Origin: Stomorhina lunata
Lineage: Eukaryota > Arthropoda > Insecta > Diptera > Rhiniidae
DNA: 64,000 bases
Direction of reading: 5' to 3'
NCBI GenBank assembly: GCA_933228675.1
Contig: OW121740.1
Location: 186,001-250,000 of the forward strand
The position numbers and the translations under genes are program-made. The notes under the pieces were generated by a model. It was not told the DNA's origin and made no database searches. It was given only the letters and a program-made list of their open reading frames with translations. Each line of letters opens with the position of its first letter. Positions within the stretch are counted from its first letter, which is position 1. Of the stretch, positions 15,101-25,180 are shown in pieces.

Positions 15101-18100
15101 GATCCCAAAGGAAAATAACCTGAAAAATAAAATAATAAAGTTTTGAATATATCTAACAAAGTCTGTAACTATGAACCATAAAATATACTCATGATGGGCT
15201 TGTTGCAAAAATACCGGTTGTAACATATCGAAGAGCTACAAGCACTACGAAAACCACCTAAATGGTAATAAAAGTTAAATTATAACATCTATGACGATTA
15301 AAGTACATATTTCGAATTCTGCAATTTTTAAATAAAAACTACTTAATTATAGAAAACCTTATAAATACAAAGTTTAAGATATAATTTTGAGCAAAAAAGT
15401 GTAGAAATTATATGAAATTTTGTGATAAAAAAATAAGAAATTTATAAATTTAAAATACGAAATTTTTATAATTTAAGAGAATAAACTTCTAAACTAAAAA
15501 AAAATAATGTTTTAAAAGAGAAAATAATATAAAACTTACCCAATTATGCATTGACGAATAATAAAATTAGCAAAGGCTTAATTTTATTGATAAGTTTATC
15601 GTAACTTTATTTTTCGTTTATTAATAAGGGTGTTTAAGAGCCTAATTTTCAAAGTACAGGTCGCACAAATGTATTTGTATTTGAATGAAGTTTGTGCACA
15701 ATTTCGTCGCAATTTGCCCTTATTTGAAATTTTGAAAAATTTTCTATAAAAATAAGAAAATTTTGAAAATTTTCTTATGTGATAAGAACATTTTGAAAAA
15801 CTTCCAATAAAAATAAAAAAATTAAAAAATAATTTTAAACAAATAAGAAATTTTTGAAAAACTTTTTATAAAAATAAGAAAATTTTGAATTATTTTCTAT
15901 TAAAATAAAAAATAAGAAATTTAAAAAAAAAATTCTTATGAAAATAAGATTTTAGGGACAAACATGGACTGATTTGTTGAAAATTTAGAAATTTGATCAC
16001 AATTTGTACAACAGTTATGTGTGCACCAAATAAACATAAAATTTGGATTATCTTCAGTTTTACAAGCGTTTTTGTGAGTTTTGTCGTATGTAGTGTCTTT
16101 TGACAGAAGAGTTTGTATGGAAGCTATGGTCAAATAAGCACCAATTTTACGACATTTAGTGCAGTGATTTCTGTTTATATAAGCAAGCATGTTCAAAGTA
16201 AAAAACTACCCAGAAAATACAAAATATCAGTATCAATATCAGCATCTTAATTACATACTTAAATTTCGTAATTGGCATGCAAATTTATAAACACGTAACA
16301 AAATCGAATAAAGCATTCCAGTTTTTTTTTTACATTTCGTCTTCTTAATTCGTTTTAAAATTTTGAACCAAGTCGTTGTTTTACGAAATGGGCACCACAC
16401 TTGGGGTGTCTCTAAATTTTATTTTCGTCACTTCTAAATTTGTTCGTCTATTTTTCGGCATCAAAAAATCATTTTTTGCTAAAATTTTATGGTTTTGAAA
16501 ATCATACAAAATGCATAATATGCAATTGCTTTAAATGGTTTTAGATAGCAAACTGAGACGAAATCACATAAGATGTTATTTATAACCGATTTGCATCAAA
16601 AGTTTGTCAAAAATCTATTTATTAGCTGAGAACGTTTTATCTAAAAACATTTCACTGAATCACATTGCGAATTTAGCACAAAAGTGATCAAGATTGGTCT
16701 TAAAACTATTCTTTAAAAAAGCTTTACCTTAGGTCTAAAGCGCACCAAAATATTAAATATTAAAATATTAATGATTTGATGGACTTAATAAGAATTTTAT
16801 ATCTAAAAAAGATATTAAGCTATTAAAACTAAAATAAGCTATTAAAACTAAAAATTGTTTGTTTTTTTCACTTGCATTATTTCTTCATGTTTAAGCATAT
16901 ATAAATTTCCATACCACAAAATGACAGAAACACCTGAAAATATATAAGTTGTGTCCTAATTAACATAAAACAAAATAAAATTAAATGGTTTTTAATTCAT
17001 TTTTAGAATTTTTTTTAACCATTATTAATTATAATGGCGTATAATCATTAACGCGAATGGATTTTACATTCACTAAGTTCTTATAATAAAACCCCAAAAA
17101 AATATTTGGAGTCAGATCAAATTTTTTTTATTTTTTTGAATTCCGAAAATCAAAACTATTTGATTTTTTCCCATGTAACTTTGATAAAATCATATAAACC
17201 GTTCGATGGATCGCCCTTTTTCAAAAATAGCAATTTTACAAAAACAAAATTAAATTTTGACCCATAGAATTTGGAGCTTTCTTTGAAAAACAGAGTAGCT
17301 TTTTGCACCCATTTTTATATAAAAAAATTCTGTGAAATTCTGACCACATAAGAAGTTTATTAAGATTAAAATAAGATTTTTTATTTTGCTTTCTTTCGAC
17401 ATTCTTCTTTTTGTCGTTGGTTTATTTATATTTAACAAATAAAATAAAAATAAATTAAATTTTAAGACATTTTTGATACATTTATTTGTGCAAGGTTTGT
17501 ATTTGTTAGTATAAGTAAAAGCTTTTAAAGCTTATCAATACCATATTACTGATCCGTACTATTGACCCTCGGCCCTCAAGTTATATAACTCTATGCTTCG
17601 ACAGTTTTTAGAATCAGAAGAAAACAATGAATATAAAATATAGTAGTGATCAAATTTCACGCATAAAGTAGAATTTTCTGAACTAGTCTAATTATGGCAA
17701 ACCATTCAAAGTATTGGAATCGGTAATAAGGATATTAATACACAACACAACCTCTCCGCTGATGAATATAATGAATTATTTACCTCAATACCATCGGTAA
17801 ACAATGACTCCTTGACCAATGAATATCTCAACACTTTAGAAAATATCAATGTAAGAGAATTTAAATTCCGGTGCGTTAATAGCGCTGAAGTACTTTCATG
17901 TTTTATGGGTATTAAATCCAATGCAATTGGCAGTGATAATATGGACCCACGTTTTATAAAACTTTTGTTACCCAGGCTTTTACCATTCTTAACACAAAAA
18001 TTTTAATACGATTTTCACCACAGTTGGAAACGTGTTAAGATAATCCCAGTCCCCAAACAAAACTCTGAATTCAGGCCTATAGCAATATTACCATACATTT

Positions 18101-21100
18101 CTAAAGTCATGGAAAAACTCATGCATATTCAAATCAATGAACATTTTCAACATTTCAAATTACTTACTCCCGTCCAATCAGGATTCCGGCCGAATCACAG
18201 CTGTGTTACAGCTTTGATTAACCTTAGCGAAGATATAAGAGCTGACTTAGATGATGGTAAAATAAATTTTTTGGTTTTACTTGATCACTCGAAAGCTTTC
18301 GACACGGTCGATCACTGTATACTAAACATTAAACTTCAAAGATTATTCAGTTTTTCTCCATCTTCAAGTAATTTACTTCAATCGTATTTAACTAATAGAT
18401 ACCAATCAGTGTTCCTTAATGGTTCATATTCGTCTTTCATTTCAATAGCTAGAGGAGTACCTCAAGGGTCAATTTTGGGTCCCCTTCTATTCTCGGCGTA
18501 TATTAATGATCTGCCTTTAATTTTAAAACACACTAAGGCACATCTATATGCGGATGATGTTCAAATCTATATGGGTAGTTCAATTTTGGATGTAGAGGAA
18601 AACGCAGCAAAGATTAATGATGACTTAAATAATATCTACAAATGGGCCACCGCTAACAAGCTATTAATAAACCCACAAAAGTCGAAATGTATGATTATCC
18701 ATAAGAAAACTGCCAGGGTAAACTTAAACTTTGACGTTATGTTGAATAATACTAAAATTGAATTGGTAACATCTGCAAAGAATTTGGGTGTTATTTTCAA
18801 CGACAACTTAGACTGGTCCACCCACATATGAAAAGCTGCGGCTAAAACATATGTTTTATTACGAGGAATCTGGCCCACTCAGAATTTTACACCAATAAAT
18901 ATTAGAATTCTTATTGCAAAAACATTTAATGCCACGACTGTTGTACGGTAGTGAGCTTTTTGCTAGCTGTGATTCTCGTAGTAATAATGTATTACATAAA
19001 ACCTATAACAACATAATAAGATATGTATATGGATTGAGAAAGTATGACCACATTTCGTCGTTTTCAAATAAATTGTATGGAACATCCTTGAAAAATCTTT
19101 TGGACATTAAAGTGTTAATAATGCTGCATAAAATTATATACACTAAGCAACCATCGTACCTACACAATCGACTTACTTTTGCGACATCTAATAGAGGCAA
19201 TAAAGTTATCCCGCCTAGGCACCGTAGTCTTATCTCTGAGTACCAATTTTTTATATACTCCATTCGTCTTTGGAACTCTCTTTCGAATTCCCTGCAAACA
19301 AACAACAACCTCAACGATTTTAAAAAAATTTTGCAAACTAATCTTACAAATCAATAATAAAGATACCTATGCAATAAAACTTTCAAAATTTTATTTTTTT
19401 TTTTATTTTTAGTACTGTTTTTAATAATTATTATTCTAATATTATTGTTTATTGTTTTTGTTATATTCTATATTTTTATAATCTCTATATATAGTATTAA
19501 TTAATTTATCCTTTTACATGAGCCCCTTATAATGTTAACAATTTAATTCGCACACTGTAATTATAAGATTTAAATCTTGTTGTGTGCGTTATACAAATAC
19601 TAATAAATAAAATAAAATAATTATAAAAATTTATGTATTTTTATTATTTTAAACGAGTATTAACAAAAAATATAAAAACAATTTAGTACAAAAACTAACC
19701 GATTCCATTACAAACTTTTTGATAAAGAAGTGTTTTTAGGTTATTTGATAATATTAGTTGCTTCAAAAAGTTCGGCTTTAAATTTGACTACAAATAAAAC
19801 ACTTACATTTGTATATCTTTTTTTAAAATACCAGATCTATTATACTCTACTTTTTTAAGCGATGGTCGGACAGAGTGAAGTGTATTTTCTACTTTTATTT
19901 TTGCTGTTTAATGCGTACTACCCTTATAGTCTATACATTTTTTTAATGGGCTTCCATAGAAAAGAAAAAATATATAATTTTCCGAATTTTCAAAATCTGC
20001 ATCTGTTCTAGACATCGATGGTACAAAAAGAACATTATTTATGTAAAAACGATAGATGGTTAACGAAATTTTTCTTTATCCTTAAATTTAAGGAAAAACT
20101 TGAATGGGCCCATGAAATTTGAATGAATTTAAATTACTAAATTTCTTATAAATAGTGTAATAGCGTGTATTTCTAAAGGGAATTGAAAGAAAATCAAGAT
20201 TTAGTCGGATGTATAAAAATAAATAACACATCAGCAGGTTTCTTATAAAATTCCTAAAGTGAATCAGATTGCATTCGTATTCTCGTCTACACACAAAAAT
20301 ATATGTATGTATATGTAAATGTCTTTTAAAGCTTTAATCGATATTTAAATAATTGTAATGACCTTAAAATCCCTCTTACTATTTTCTTTTATTTCGTTTG
20401 TGATTTTTCCTTAACGTACACTAACTAATATTGTTGTACATGTTAGGCTTGCCAGACGTACTGTTTTCAGCAGTACGCGTACTTTTTTTGAACGATTGTA
20501 CTGTTTTCTGCATTGACCCCTAACAAATACCCAAATGTACTTTTTTTGCGTTGTATACTTCGATTTGTATTTAGTTAAATGTTTTCACTCTGGCGAAAAG
20601 AAAGAAATAAGCTTCTAATTGAAAATTTGGAAAGTTACTTTTAATAAAACTACAATTACTTTCAGTAAAAGTTCATGTACCGAGTTTGTAAATTTTTTAA
20701 AAACTGAACATGGAAAAATTGACATTGCAGGTCACATTCAGCGCAATGATAAATATTTGTAAAACCCAACGAAAAGTGATATGTAGAGCTCATATACTTT
20801 TAATTTTTCCAAGAAAACAAATACGGTCTACCTCAATATCAAATGAAAAAAAAAACTGAATATTTTATCAGACCAATTGTAAGTTGTATTTACATAGTTA
20901 TAAATAATCTCATTTGAAGACTTATCTTATTCACAAAAGTTCTATAAAATAAATTGTTAATTTTCTATTAAATAGACCACGAATTTCAATGAACTTTTTT
21001 TACTCAGTTGTACTTCTTTTTTTCATCAATGTATTGTGGTAAATGTAGATGAAAATATTCAAATCAAGTAAGAGTCTTGTATTCGGTTATATCGAATATA

Positions 21101-24100
21101 ATATACCCACCATTAGAGTTGGGTTGTTCATGAACGATTCAGTTGTATGAACGAAGTGAACAAGTTCTTTGTTGTTGCCAGTTCTTTCTATTTTGTTCTC
21201 TATTCTATTTATTTTTGTTATTCTCATTTGTTTTTGTTCATCATTCTCTGTCGAAGATTTTCTCTGCAAAGTATTTTTCTGTTAGAGATTTGTCTATAAA
21301 AATATATAAATTTTTCTAAGAGTCAACTTTCTATAGAAAATTTTTTCTATCAGAGATTTTTCTACAGATTTTTTCTATAAATCATTTTTCAAGACATTGC
21401 TAAATGTTTTGATACACATTCATTTGTTTGTTCTTCTGATATTGTTCATTCACTGATTATACAGCTGTTATGTAGAAGTGAACAAGTGAACGAACTAGTT
21501 CTTTTTTTCATACTGAATAAAAATTAACAATCACTGAAAAGAACGATTATGCCCAACTCTACCCACCATCAAATTGTGTTAAATTTGGAAACATATGTAT
21601 CTGACATATCGACGAGGGTGCAGCTAATTCAAAATGTGTACCAAATTCGAAAAAAATATTACGCTAGTAAATGTAGATATAAAAAAAGGGATGTTAAATA
21701 TGAAGGAACTATGTATAGTTAAAGGGTGACCGATTGTCAGAAAATATTTTACACACCAGGATCACCCACCAGTATCTGACCAGGAATCCTCAGCCAATCT
21801 GTACTTTTTGCAGTACATCAACTTTAACAACCACCCACCTCCTTTCAGATTGCACCAATCTCGAAAACACTCGTCAAAGGATATGTAACTCTAACACTTT
21901 GATAAACATATTAAGTTTTTCATCTAGACAAATGTTAACCTTATATATGATCTCCTAAAACGTACAAATTAAAAAAATTAAATTTAAAATACTAATAAAT
22001 TAATAAAATAAAATAAGCTTATTTTTACAACATTTAGTGGCCATAGCTGTCATAGTTTATTATTTAATAGCTTTTAACTGACTTTTGTGGCATTTTAGTG
22101 GTTTGCGGTTTTTATATGAAAGCTATAGTCAAATATCGACAGATTCCTAAAAATTTGATATACTGGCCAATAGTTGTACAAAACTTCTCTGTTCTAAATT
22201 AAGTTGTCATATCTATTACTTCTTCTCCTGCTTTCCTTTACTCCCAGTGGAGCATAGAACCTCAACGATAATTTTATATCGAACTCTATTGCAAGATTTT
22301 AGGCATATGACATTCCATGAATAGTTTGCTGCTTGCAACTCAGCATCAATTGACCTTCTTCACGTTCTAGTAGGTGCACCAACGCAACGGCCGCTTCCCT
22401 GTATATTGTAACGAAGTGCTTGTCGAGCAATGTTGGCATTTGGCCTTCGAAGTGTGTGGAATATCCACCGCCATTCCCGTTGACATACTTACCTCTATAG
22501 AAGCAGGTTTGTAGCGTTTAGTAGATCTTCTCTTTTTATGCAATTCAGCCACCATATATGTAAGATTTGCCGCAAGCATTTGTTAATGGTATTTGTGCGT
22601 TTCCAAGTTTCGCAACCGTTCGAGTTATATGTATATTCGTAACTTAGTTGTTGTTGATATTTGCCGAGATTTTCAAATAGCTCGGAGAATGCCGAATGCA
22701 GATTTTGCCTTGTTAATACGCGATTCAATATCCTCGTCGGCTCCACTTTTTGTAGATAACAAACTACCAAGATAATTAATTATAATTACATTTAATTGTC
22801 GATGACATGGATAAAAAGTATAGGTGACATGATACATCTTTCTCTTATTCCAGAAGTAACTTCCAACGGATTAGACAATTTACCTTTATGTAGGACCAAC
22901 ATTTAAAACCACAAACAGTGCCCGAATTAAGTTCAGAATTTTCGTTAGCATATTACGATTTTCTATTTTCCCCATAGATAGCTAATATTGACACTGTCGA
23001 AGGGCTTCATAAAGTCAATAATCGGTAGGTAACTAGTACTATTCTTACTGTGTTGATTAGGTCAACACAAGATCGATTGTCTCTGAACCCAAACTGCATC
23101 GGATATTCTGTTTAAAATTACTCGACTTAGTATTTTTCATGGTATTGGAAGAAGCGTTATATCCCTGTAGTTATTGCAGTCTTTGGAGTCACTTTTTATT
23201 GGTATTTTCACTAGTATACCCACATTCCAGGAGGTTGACAGGGCTTCTTCCTATATTTTAAGCACAAATGGGTGCCGGAGCCTTGTTGCTTTAAATGACG
23301 TTCTTAAGTGGTTCTAATCCGTGCAGACCATTTTATTCTGTTGGATAGCTCAACTATAATTGGTTTTAATTTATCAGCATTAATGTGATTCCCGGAGCGG
23401 GGTTATATGGGAGCTCTAACTAAATTTGAACCGATTTTGCACATTTTCAACACACAATTTTTTCAACATATCGAAAACACTTTTGCAAAATTTTGTCTTT
23501 TAGTTAAGGTGGTATCGTGCATTCATTTTTATTTGTGTTTCCGTAATTTTTTTTGTATGGGAGCTTTGATTAAATGGTGACCGATTGTGACAAAATTTTG
23601 TACACTGGCATAAAACTTCCTTGTGCTAAATTTAGTGGTCATAGATATTAAAGTATACATTTAAGTATATTTGAGGTGGAATTTTGCAAGTTTCCATAAG
23701 TGTTTTGTATGGGAGCTATACTGCCTAGTACTTATGTAAAACTTCTATATACTTAATGTTATCATCATAGATTTTATAATATAGGCAAGGTTATACGGGG
23801 GCTATGCTCAAATGTAAGCCGATTTCACCCAATTTTTATATCAAAATTTTCCAAAAAATGAAGAATAAATTTGTAAAGTTTCAGTGACCAAGCTCCTTTC
23901 GTTTAACTTCTATCGTGCTTTCAAGAGATAGACAGACAGTCATCTCTCAATCGTCTAAGAATTTCGCAAGGATCCACAATATATATCCCTTTTGGTTTTT
24001 AAGCCAATATTAAGGAAATTACAAATGGAATAACAATCTCAATATACCCCCATTATTTTTGGTGGGTATAATAATGAAAGTAAATACATATGTCTCTAAA

Positions 24101-25180
24101 ACAATACAAGCTAATACGAGTATAAAATTTATTGTAAAATTAAATTGGAATTTTATACAAGAACCACGACGGAAGCCATACAATAGGCGATTTTGAGAAA
24201 AAAAAAAGAACCAAAGTAGGTACGGGGTATAATTTTTAGGGTTAATTGATAAAATTAAAAAAATGTATTTCGGGTACCAGCTGTTTCTTATATTATCAAA
24301 ATACTCTTAAATATTTCTAAAATTAAAGATTAAAAATCTGATTAATTCTTTAGTACTTAATTTAGTGGTCATAGCTATATTCTAACGTAATTTAATATTT
24401 ACTAGATGGATGATTAAATCTGGAATGATTGCGATGAAATTTTATAATGACCATGTAAAACTTCTCTGTACTAAATTTTATCGTCATAGCTTTTATAATT
24501 TGTTATTTATAAGTGGTTTCCCAGAAGCGCTTAAATGAAAGTTATGTTTAAATTTGGACCGAAATTCTTGCTTGCAACAGACGGATCTACGGACAACGCT
24601 TAATCCATTACTTTCGGGTAAAAAAAAAAACAAATTGTTAAGACTTACCTTTAACTAATGTTAATATACCAAGAGGCATTACTAGGACTGCAACCATCAA
24701 ATCTGTGATAGCCAAAGACATCAGGAAATAATTAGTAACATTTTGTAATCGTCGTTCCCATGCAATGGCCAAGCACACAAGTATATTACCAGCTGCTGTG
24801 CCAAACACAAGAATCAAAGCTAACAACGCCCAGTAGTTGTTTAAATGATTGTTGGCCAATAAAGAAATTGTCGAAGATGGTGACGTATCGATAGGAGCAC
24901 TATAAGATATAAAGTTCGTTGCAAAAGAAGTTAAAGTTGGAGTAGTTTCAGTAGTACTAGAAGTTGCATCAACAGATTCTTCAAATAGTAAATCGTAGTT
25001 AAATCCGAAATTTGTAGTGCTACTATTTGAATTTTGAACGCCTTTTGTTTTTTGTTGATAATATGTTTGAATAGAGCTTATAACAAAAAGTTGTTGTAAC
25101 TGTTGCGAATATATTTGACTGTTTTCACTAAATATTATTTTGACTTTGTTATTCGGTGTATTATTAAAAGCGCCTTCCAT
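1967..25180 (-). CDS. 5-HT2A: Serotonin receptor 5-HT2A orthologue (class A GPCR), six coding exons
   Basis: This is a plasma-membrane receptor that binds serotonin and, in the 5-HT2 class, signals through Gq and phospholipase C. The coding exons are 25180-24649, 15119-14887, 13104-12885, 11822-11690, 7952-7539 and 3170-1967. They total 2736 nt (911 residues), and all junctions are GT-AG and frame-consistent. The ATG at 25180 is preceded by an in-frame TAA nine bases upstream. Visible landmarks are TM1 near residues 116-141, TM2 near 151-173, the amine-binding Asp in WICLD, the DRY motif in SVDRYLSLRYP, TM5 around GSIVCFYIPLVVMMLTYC, TM6 near 823-848 (FVILWSPFF) and TM7 ending NPIFY. The third intracellular loop exceeds 500 low-complexity residues, as in the fly receptor. 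A possible polyadenylation signal lies at 1706-1701. The exact 5' UTR is not resolved, and an upstream non-coding exon is possible. Confidence 0.95.
3266..4022. repeat. CATA tetranucleotide microsatellite, about 757 bp
   Basis: This is a nearly pure CATA/TACA array of roughly 189 units with scattered CAAA interruptions. It creates long spurious open frames (MYVC or TYIH repeats) on both strands, which are not genes. It lies in intron 5 of 5-HT2A, about 100 bases upstream of the exon-6 acceptor. Confidence 0.98.
4760..5935. repeat. Composite dispersed repeat with tandem ~190-bp subunits and CAGA tract
   Basis: Three diverged subunits begin near 5030, 5225 and 5440. Each holds a GGCGATATCTCAGTTG-like motif followed by ATTTCCTAAAATCTGATAT. 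A CAGA/GGAC tract lies at 5583-5632 and the palindrome-like ATACCCTTTCACCTATTGGT at 5721. Related text occurs near 26750, 47330, 48380, 53870, 56760 and 58030, so this is a high-copy family. Confidence 0.7.
6600..6955. repeat. Diverged copy of the 1069-1409 MITE interior
   Basis: It shares TTTACAAAGTTATTTAACTC, CAGCAGAC, GGCTTTTTAATTCA and ACAAAGTAAAATGTCATTTA with 1120-1350, in the same order. Confidence 0.6.
7539..7952 (-). CDS. 5-HT2A: 5-HT2A coding exon 5: Gln/His/Ser-rich intracellular loop 3
   Basis: The exon continues SVPESTHTTMTALQQFGAEM and LKLSRGLE, then runs through low-complexity Gln/His-rich sequence to FKRKR. The acceptor AACACAG ends at 7953 and the donor GTAAGT starts at 7538. 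The frame is kept with exons 4 and 6. Confidence 0.93.
8217..8380. mobile_element. Short MITE with GCAAAAGG-type inverted ends
   Basis: The left end is ATATCGTCACTTGAAATGCA followed by AAAGGGTGTAACT. The right end inverted is ATATCGTTACCTGAAATGCA followed by AAAGAGCGTCACT. The length is about 164 bp. The same terminus bounds the larger element at 27268-28320 and occurs singly near 14790. Confidence 0.7.
8407..9310 (+). pseudogene. Decayed mariner/ITm-type transposase
   Basis: The plus strand starts MERFTTEKRTRIIEFYCLNQ with a helix-turn-helix-like region (SIILTQRAYRRHFNVRISSS), then SARRRSAQLGM. After stops and frameshifts come FHLSGFFNK, HPIRCTIWCG, TVNGERYRFMIENFF and, near the end, a decayed PLDFFLWG-like stretch. 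This order matches IS630-Tc1-mariner transposases of the kind common in insects. Multiple stops make it dead. It lies in intron 4 of 5-HT2A. Confidence 0.7.
10530..10870 (+). pseudogene. Mariner transposase relic
   Basis: The reading frame contains RWPALSNKRSVVFHQDKSRP then YTSIVMRQKARKFSWQV and a decayed SPDL motif. These correspond to the mariner second catalytic Asp block (FHQDNARPH) and the following SPDLAPSDY block, in scrambled form. It is a fragment of the C-terminal half only. Confidence 0.7.
11690..11822 (-). CDS. 5-HT2A: 5-HT2A coding exon 4: part of intracellular loop 3
   Basis: The exon reads GERSCTWRRLLKTGNSAGS, then HAHSANSTDTELSTLDNHEL and WLPES, which resembles the loop of the Drosophila receptor. 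The acceptor TTTACAG ends at 11823 and the donor GTATTA starts at 11689. It is only 133 nt and was found by frame and splice-site matching. Confidence 0.92.
11823..12884. other. 5-HT2A intron 3
   Basis: A repeat at about 12500-12800 is shared with 62640-62900 (both contain ACTATAAGGGAACGTAT and TTTATTTAAAA). Nothing else is recognised. Confidence 0.65.
12885..13104 (-). CDS. 5-HT2A: 5-HT2A coding exon 3: extracellular loop 2 and TM5
   Basis: The exon encodes NHASVLVNGTCQIPDPVYK, with the loop Cys that pairs with TM3, then TM5 (SIVCFYIPLVVMMLTYCL) and the start of loop 3 (WASGWLGQTPAL). The acceptor is TTTCAAG, ending at 13105. The donor GTAAG at 12884 follows the first base of a codon. Confidence 0.94.
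13105..14886. other. 5-HT2A intron 2 with repeat fragments
   Basis: It holds a repeat at 13440-13690 bounded by GGGCCAATGTCA-type sequence and shared in inverse orientation with 40726-40915. Short relics of a LINE 3' end (CCAGTGGAGCATAGGGCC) lie near 13700 and 13790. A MITE lies at 14395-14655, and a single GCAAAAGGGCCTAAG terminus near 14800. Confidence 0.65.
14395..14655. mobile_element. MITE with TCAGGTTTG...TTGATCA-type ends
   Basis: The left end is TCGGGTTTGGCTTATCAAGT and the right end, inverted, TCACACGAATCAGGTTTACT. An inverted full copy is at 60880-61095, and partial copies are at 29521-29590 and 52040-52190. Confidence 0.6.
14887..15119 (-). CDS. 5-HT2A: 5-HT2A coding exon 2: TM3, DRY box, TM4
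   Basis: The acceptor TTTTTCAG ends at 15120 and the exon completes the split Gly codon (GYFPLGSEHC). It carries the conserved extracellular Cys, the ligand-binding Asp (ICLD), DRY, and TM4 (IVFVWLLSIAMSLPLSLMYSK). The donor GTAAAT starts at 14886, in phase 0. Confidence 0.95.
17685..19618 (+). mobile_element. 5'-truncated non-LTR retrotransposon (jockey/CR1-like)
   Basis: A reverse-transcriptase reading frame runs through PVPKQNSEFRPIAILPYISK, QSGFRPNHSCVTALINL, DHSKAFDTVDH, RGVPQGSILGPLLFSAYIND and the catalytic AHLYADDVQIY, then a C-terminal domain (RLWNSLSNSLQTNNNLNDFK). The endonuclease domain is missing. Frame is broken at about 18000, at a TGA at 18829 and again near 18930, so it is inactive. 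The 3' end is AATAAAATAAAATAATTATA-like, as expected of a LINE tail. Confidence 0.87.
21114..21561. mobile_element. hAT-type MITE with 8-bp target duplication
   Basis: The 448-bp element begins TAGAGTTGGG and ends CCCAACTCTA. It is flanked on both sides by the identical octamer CCCACCAT (21106-21113 and 21562-21569). The TAGAG terminus and an 8-bp duplication are diagnostic of hAT elements. It has no coding capacity; the interior is rich in GAACAAGTGAACGA-like inverted motifs. Confidence 0.85.
21734..22018 (+). mobile_element. 3' remnant of an I-like non-LTR retrotransposon
   Basis: The peptide HTRITHQYLTRNPQPICTFC then STSTLTTTHLLSDCTNLEN matches the terminal Cys-rich region (GHTRLTH...C..C...T..HIL..C) seen after the RNase H domain in I-clade LINEs. 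It ends in a run of TAA/AATAAA units (ACTAATAAATTAATAAAATA). Confidence 0.65.
22230..23385 (-). mobile_element. Decayed LINE reverse-transcriptase fragment, minus strand
   Basis: On the minus strand the frames include TSWNVGILVKIPIKSDSKDC, NNYRDITLLP, ILSRVILNRISDAV, NRSCVDLINTVRI and, later, SNGCETWKRTNTINKCLRQI, LHIWWLNCI. This order matches the palm and C-terminal part of the insect RTE-like family ending in ...LCSTGSKG. There are many stops. Confidence 0.7.
23390..24120. repeat. Dispersed AGCTATGGTCAAAT-type repeat
   Basis: Repeated variants of GGGAGCTCTAACTAAATTTG and ACCGATTTTGC recur about every 150 bases and end in a GGTGGGTATAATAATG-like tail. It is the same high-copy family as at 58030-58600. 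Confidence 0.6.
24649..25180 (-). CDS. 5-HT2A: 5-HT2A coding exon 1: extracellular N-terminus, TM1, TM2
   Basis: About 113 Ser/Thr/Asn-rich residues precede TM1 (WALLALILVFGTAAGNILVC), followed by ERRLQNVTNYFLMSLAITD and TM2. The donor GTAAGT at 24648-24643 splits a Gly codon after its first base. The open frame would otherwise run only two codons further, to a stop at 24638. Confidence 0.94.

Larger units (their letters stand above)
15120..24648. other. 5-HT2A intron 1 (9.5 kb)
   Basis: It is filled with retrotransposon and MITE remnants, listed separately. The stretches 15120-17650 and 19620-21110 are AT-rich; they contain fragments of the dispersed AGCTATGGTCAAAT-type repeat (near 16120) but no supported gene. 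Confidence 0.75.

Noticed and set aside
20440..20800. Possible BED-finger/hAT N-terminal fragment (CTEFVNFLKTEHGKIDIAGH)
   Set aside because: The match to a hAT zinc-finger region is only by impression. The frame is short and there are no flanking transposon ends, so it was not listed.
22593..22775. Plus-strand open frame opposite the LINE remnant
   Set aside because: The minus strand carries the recognisable reverse-transcriptase peptides; this is its complement.
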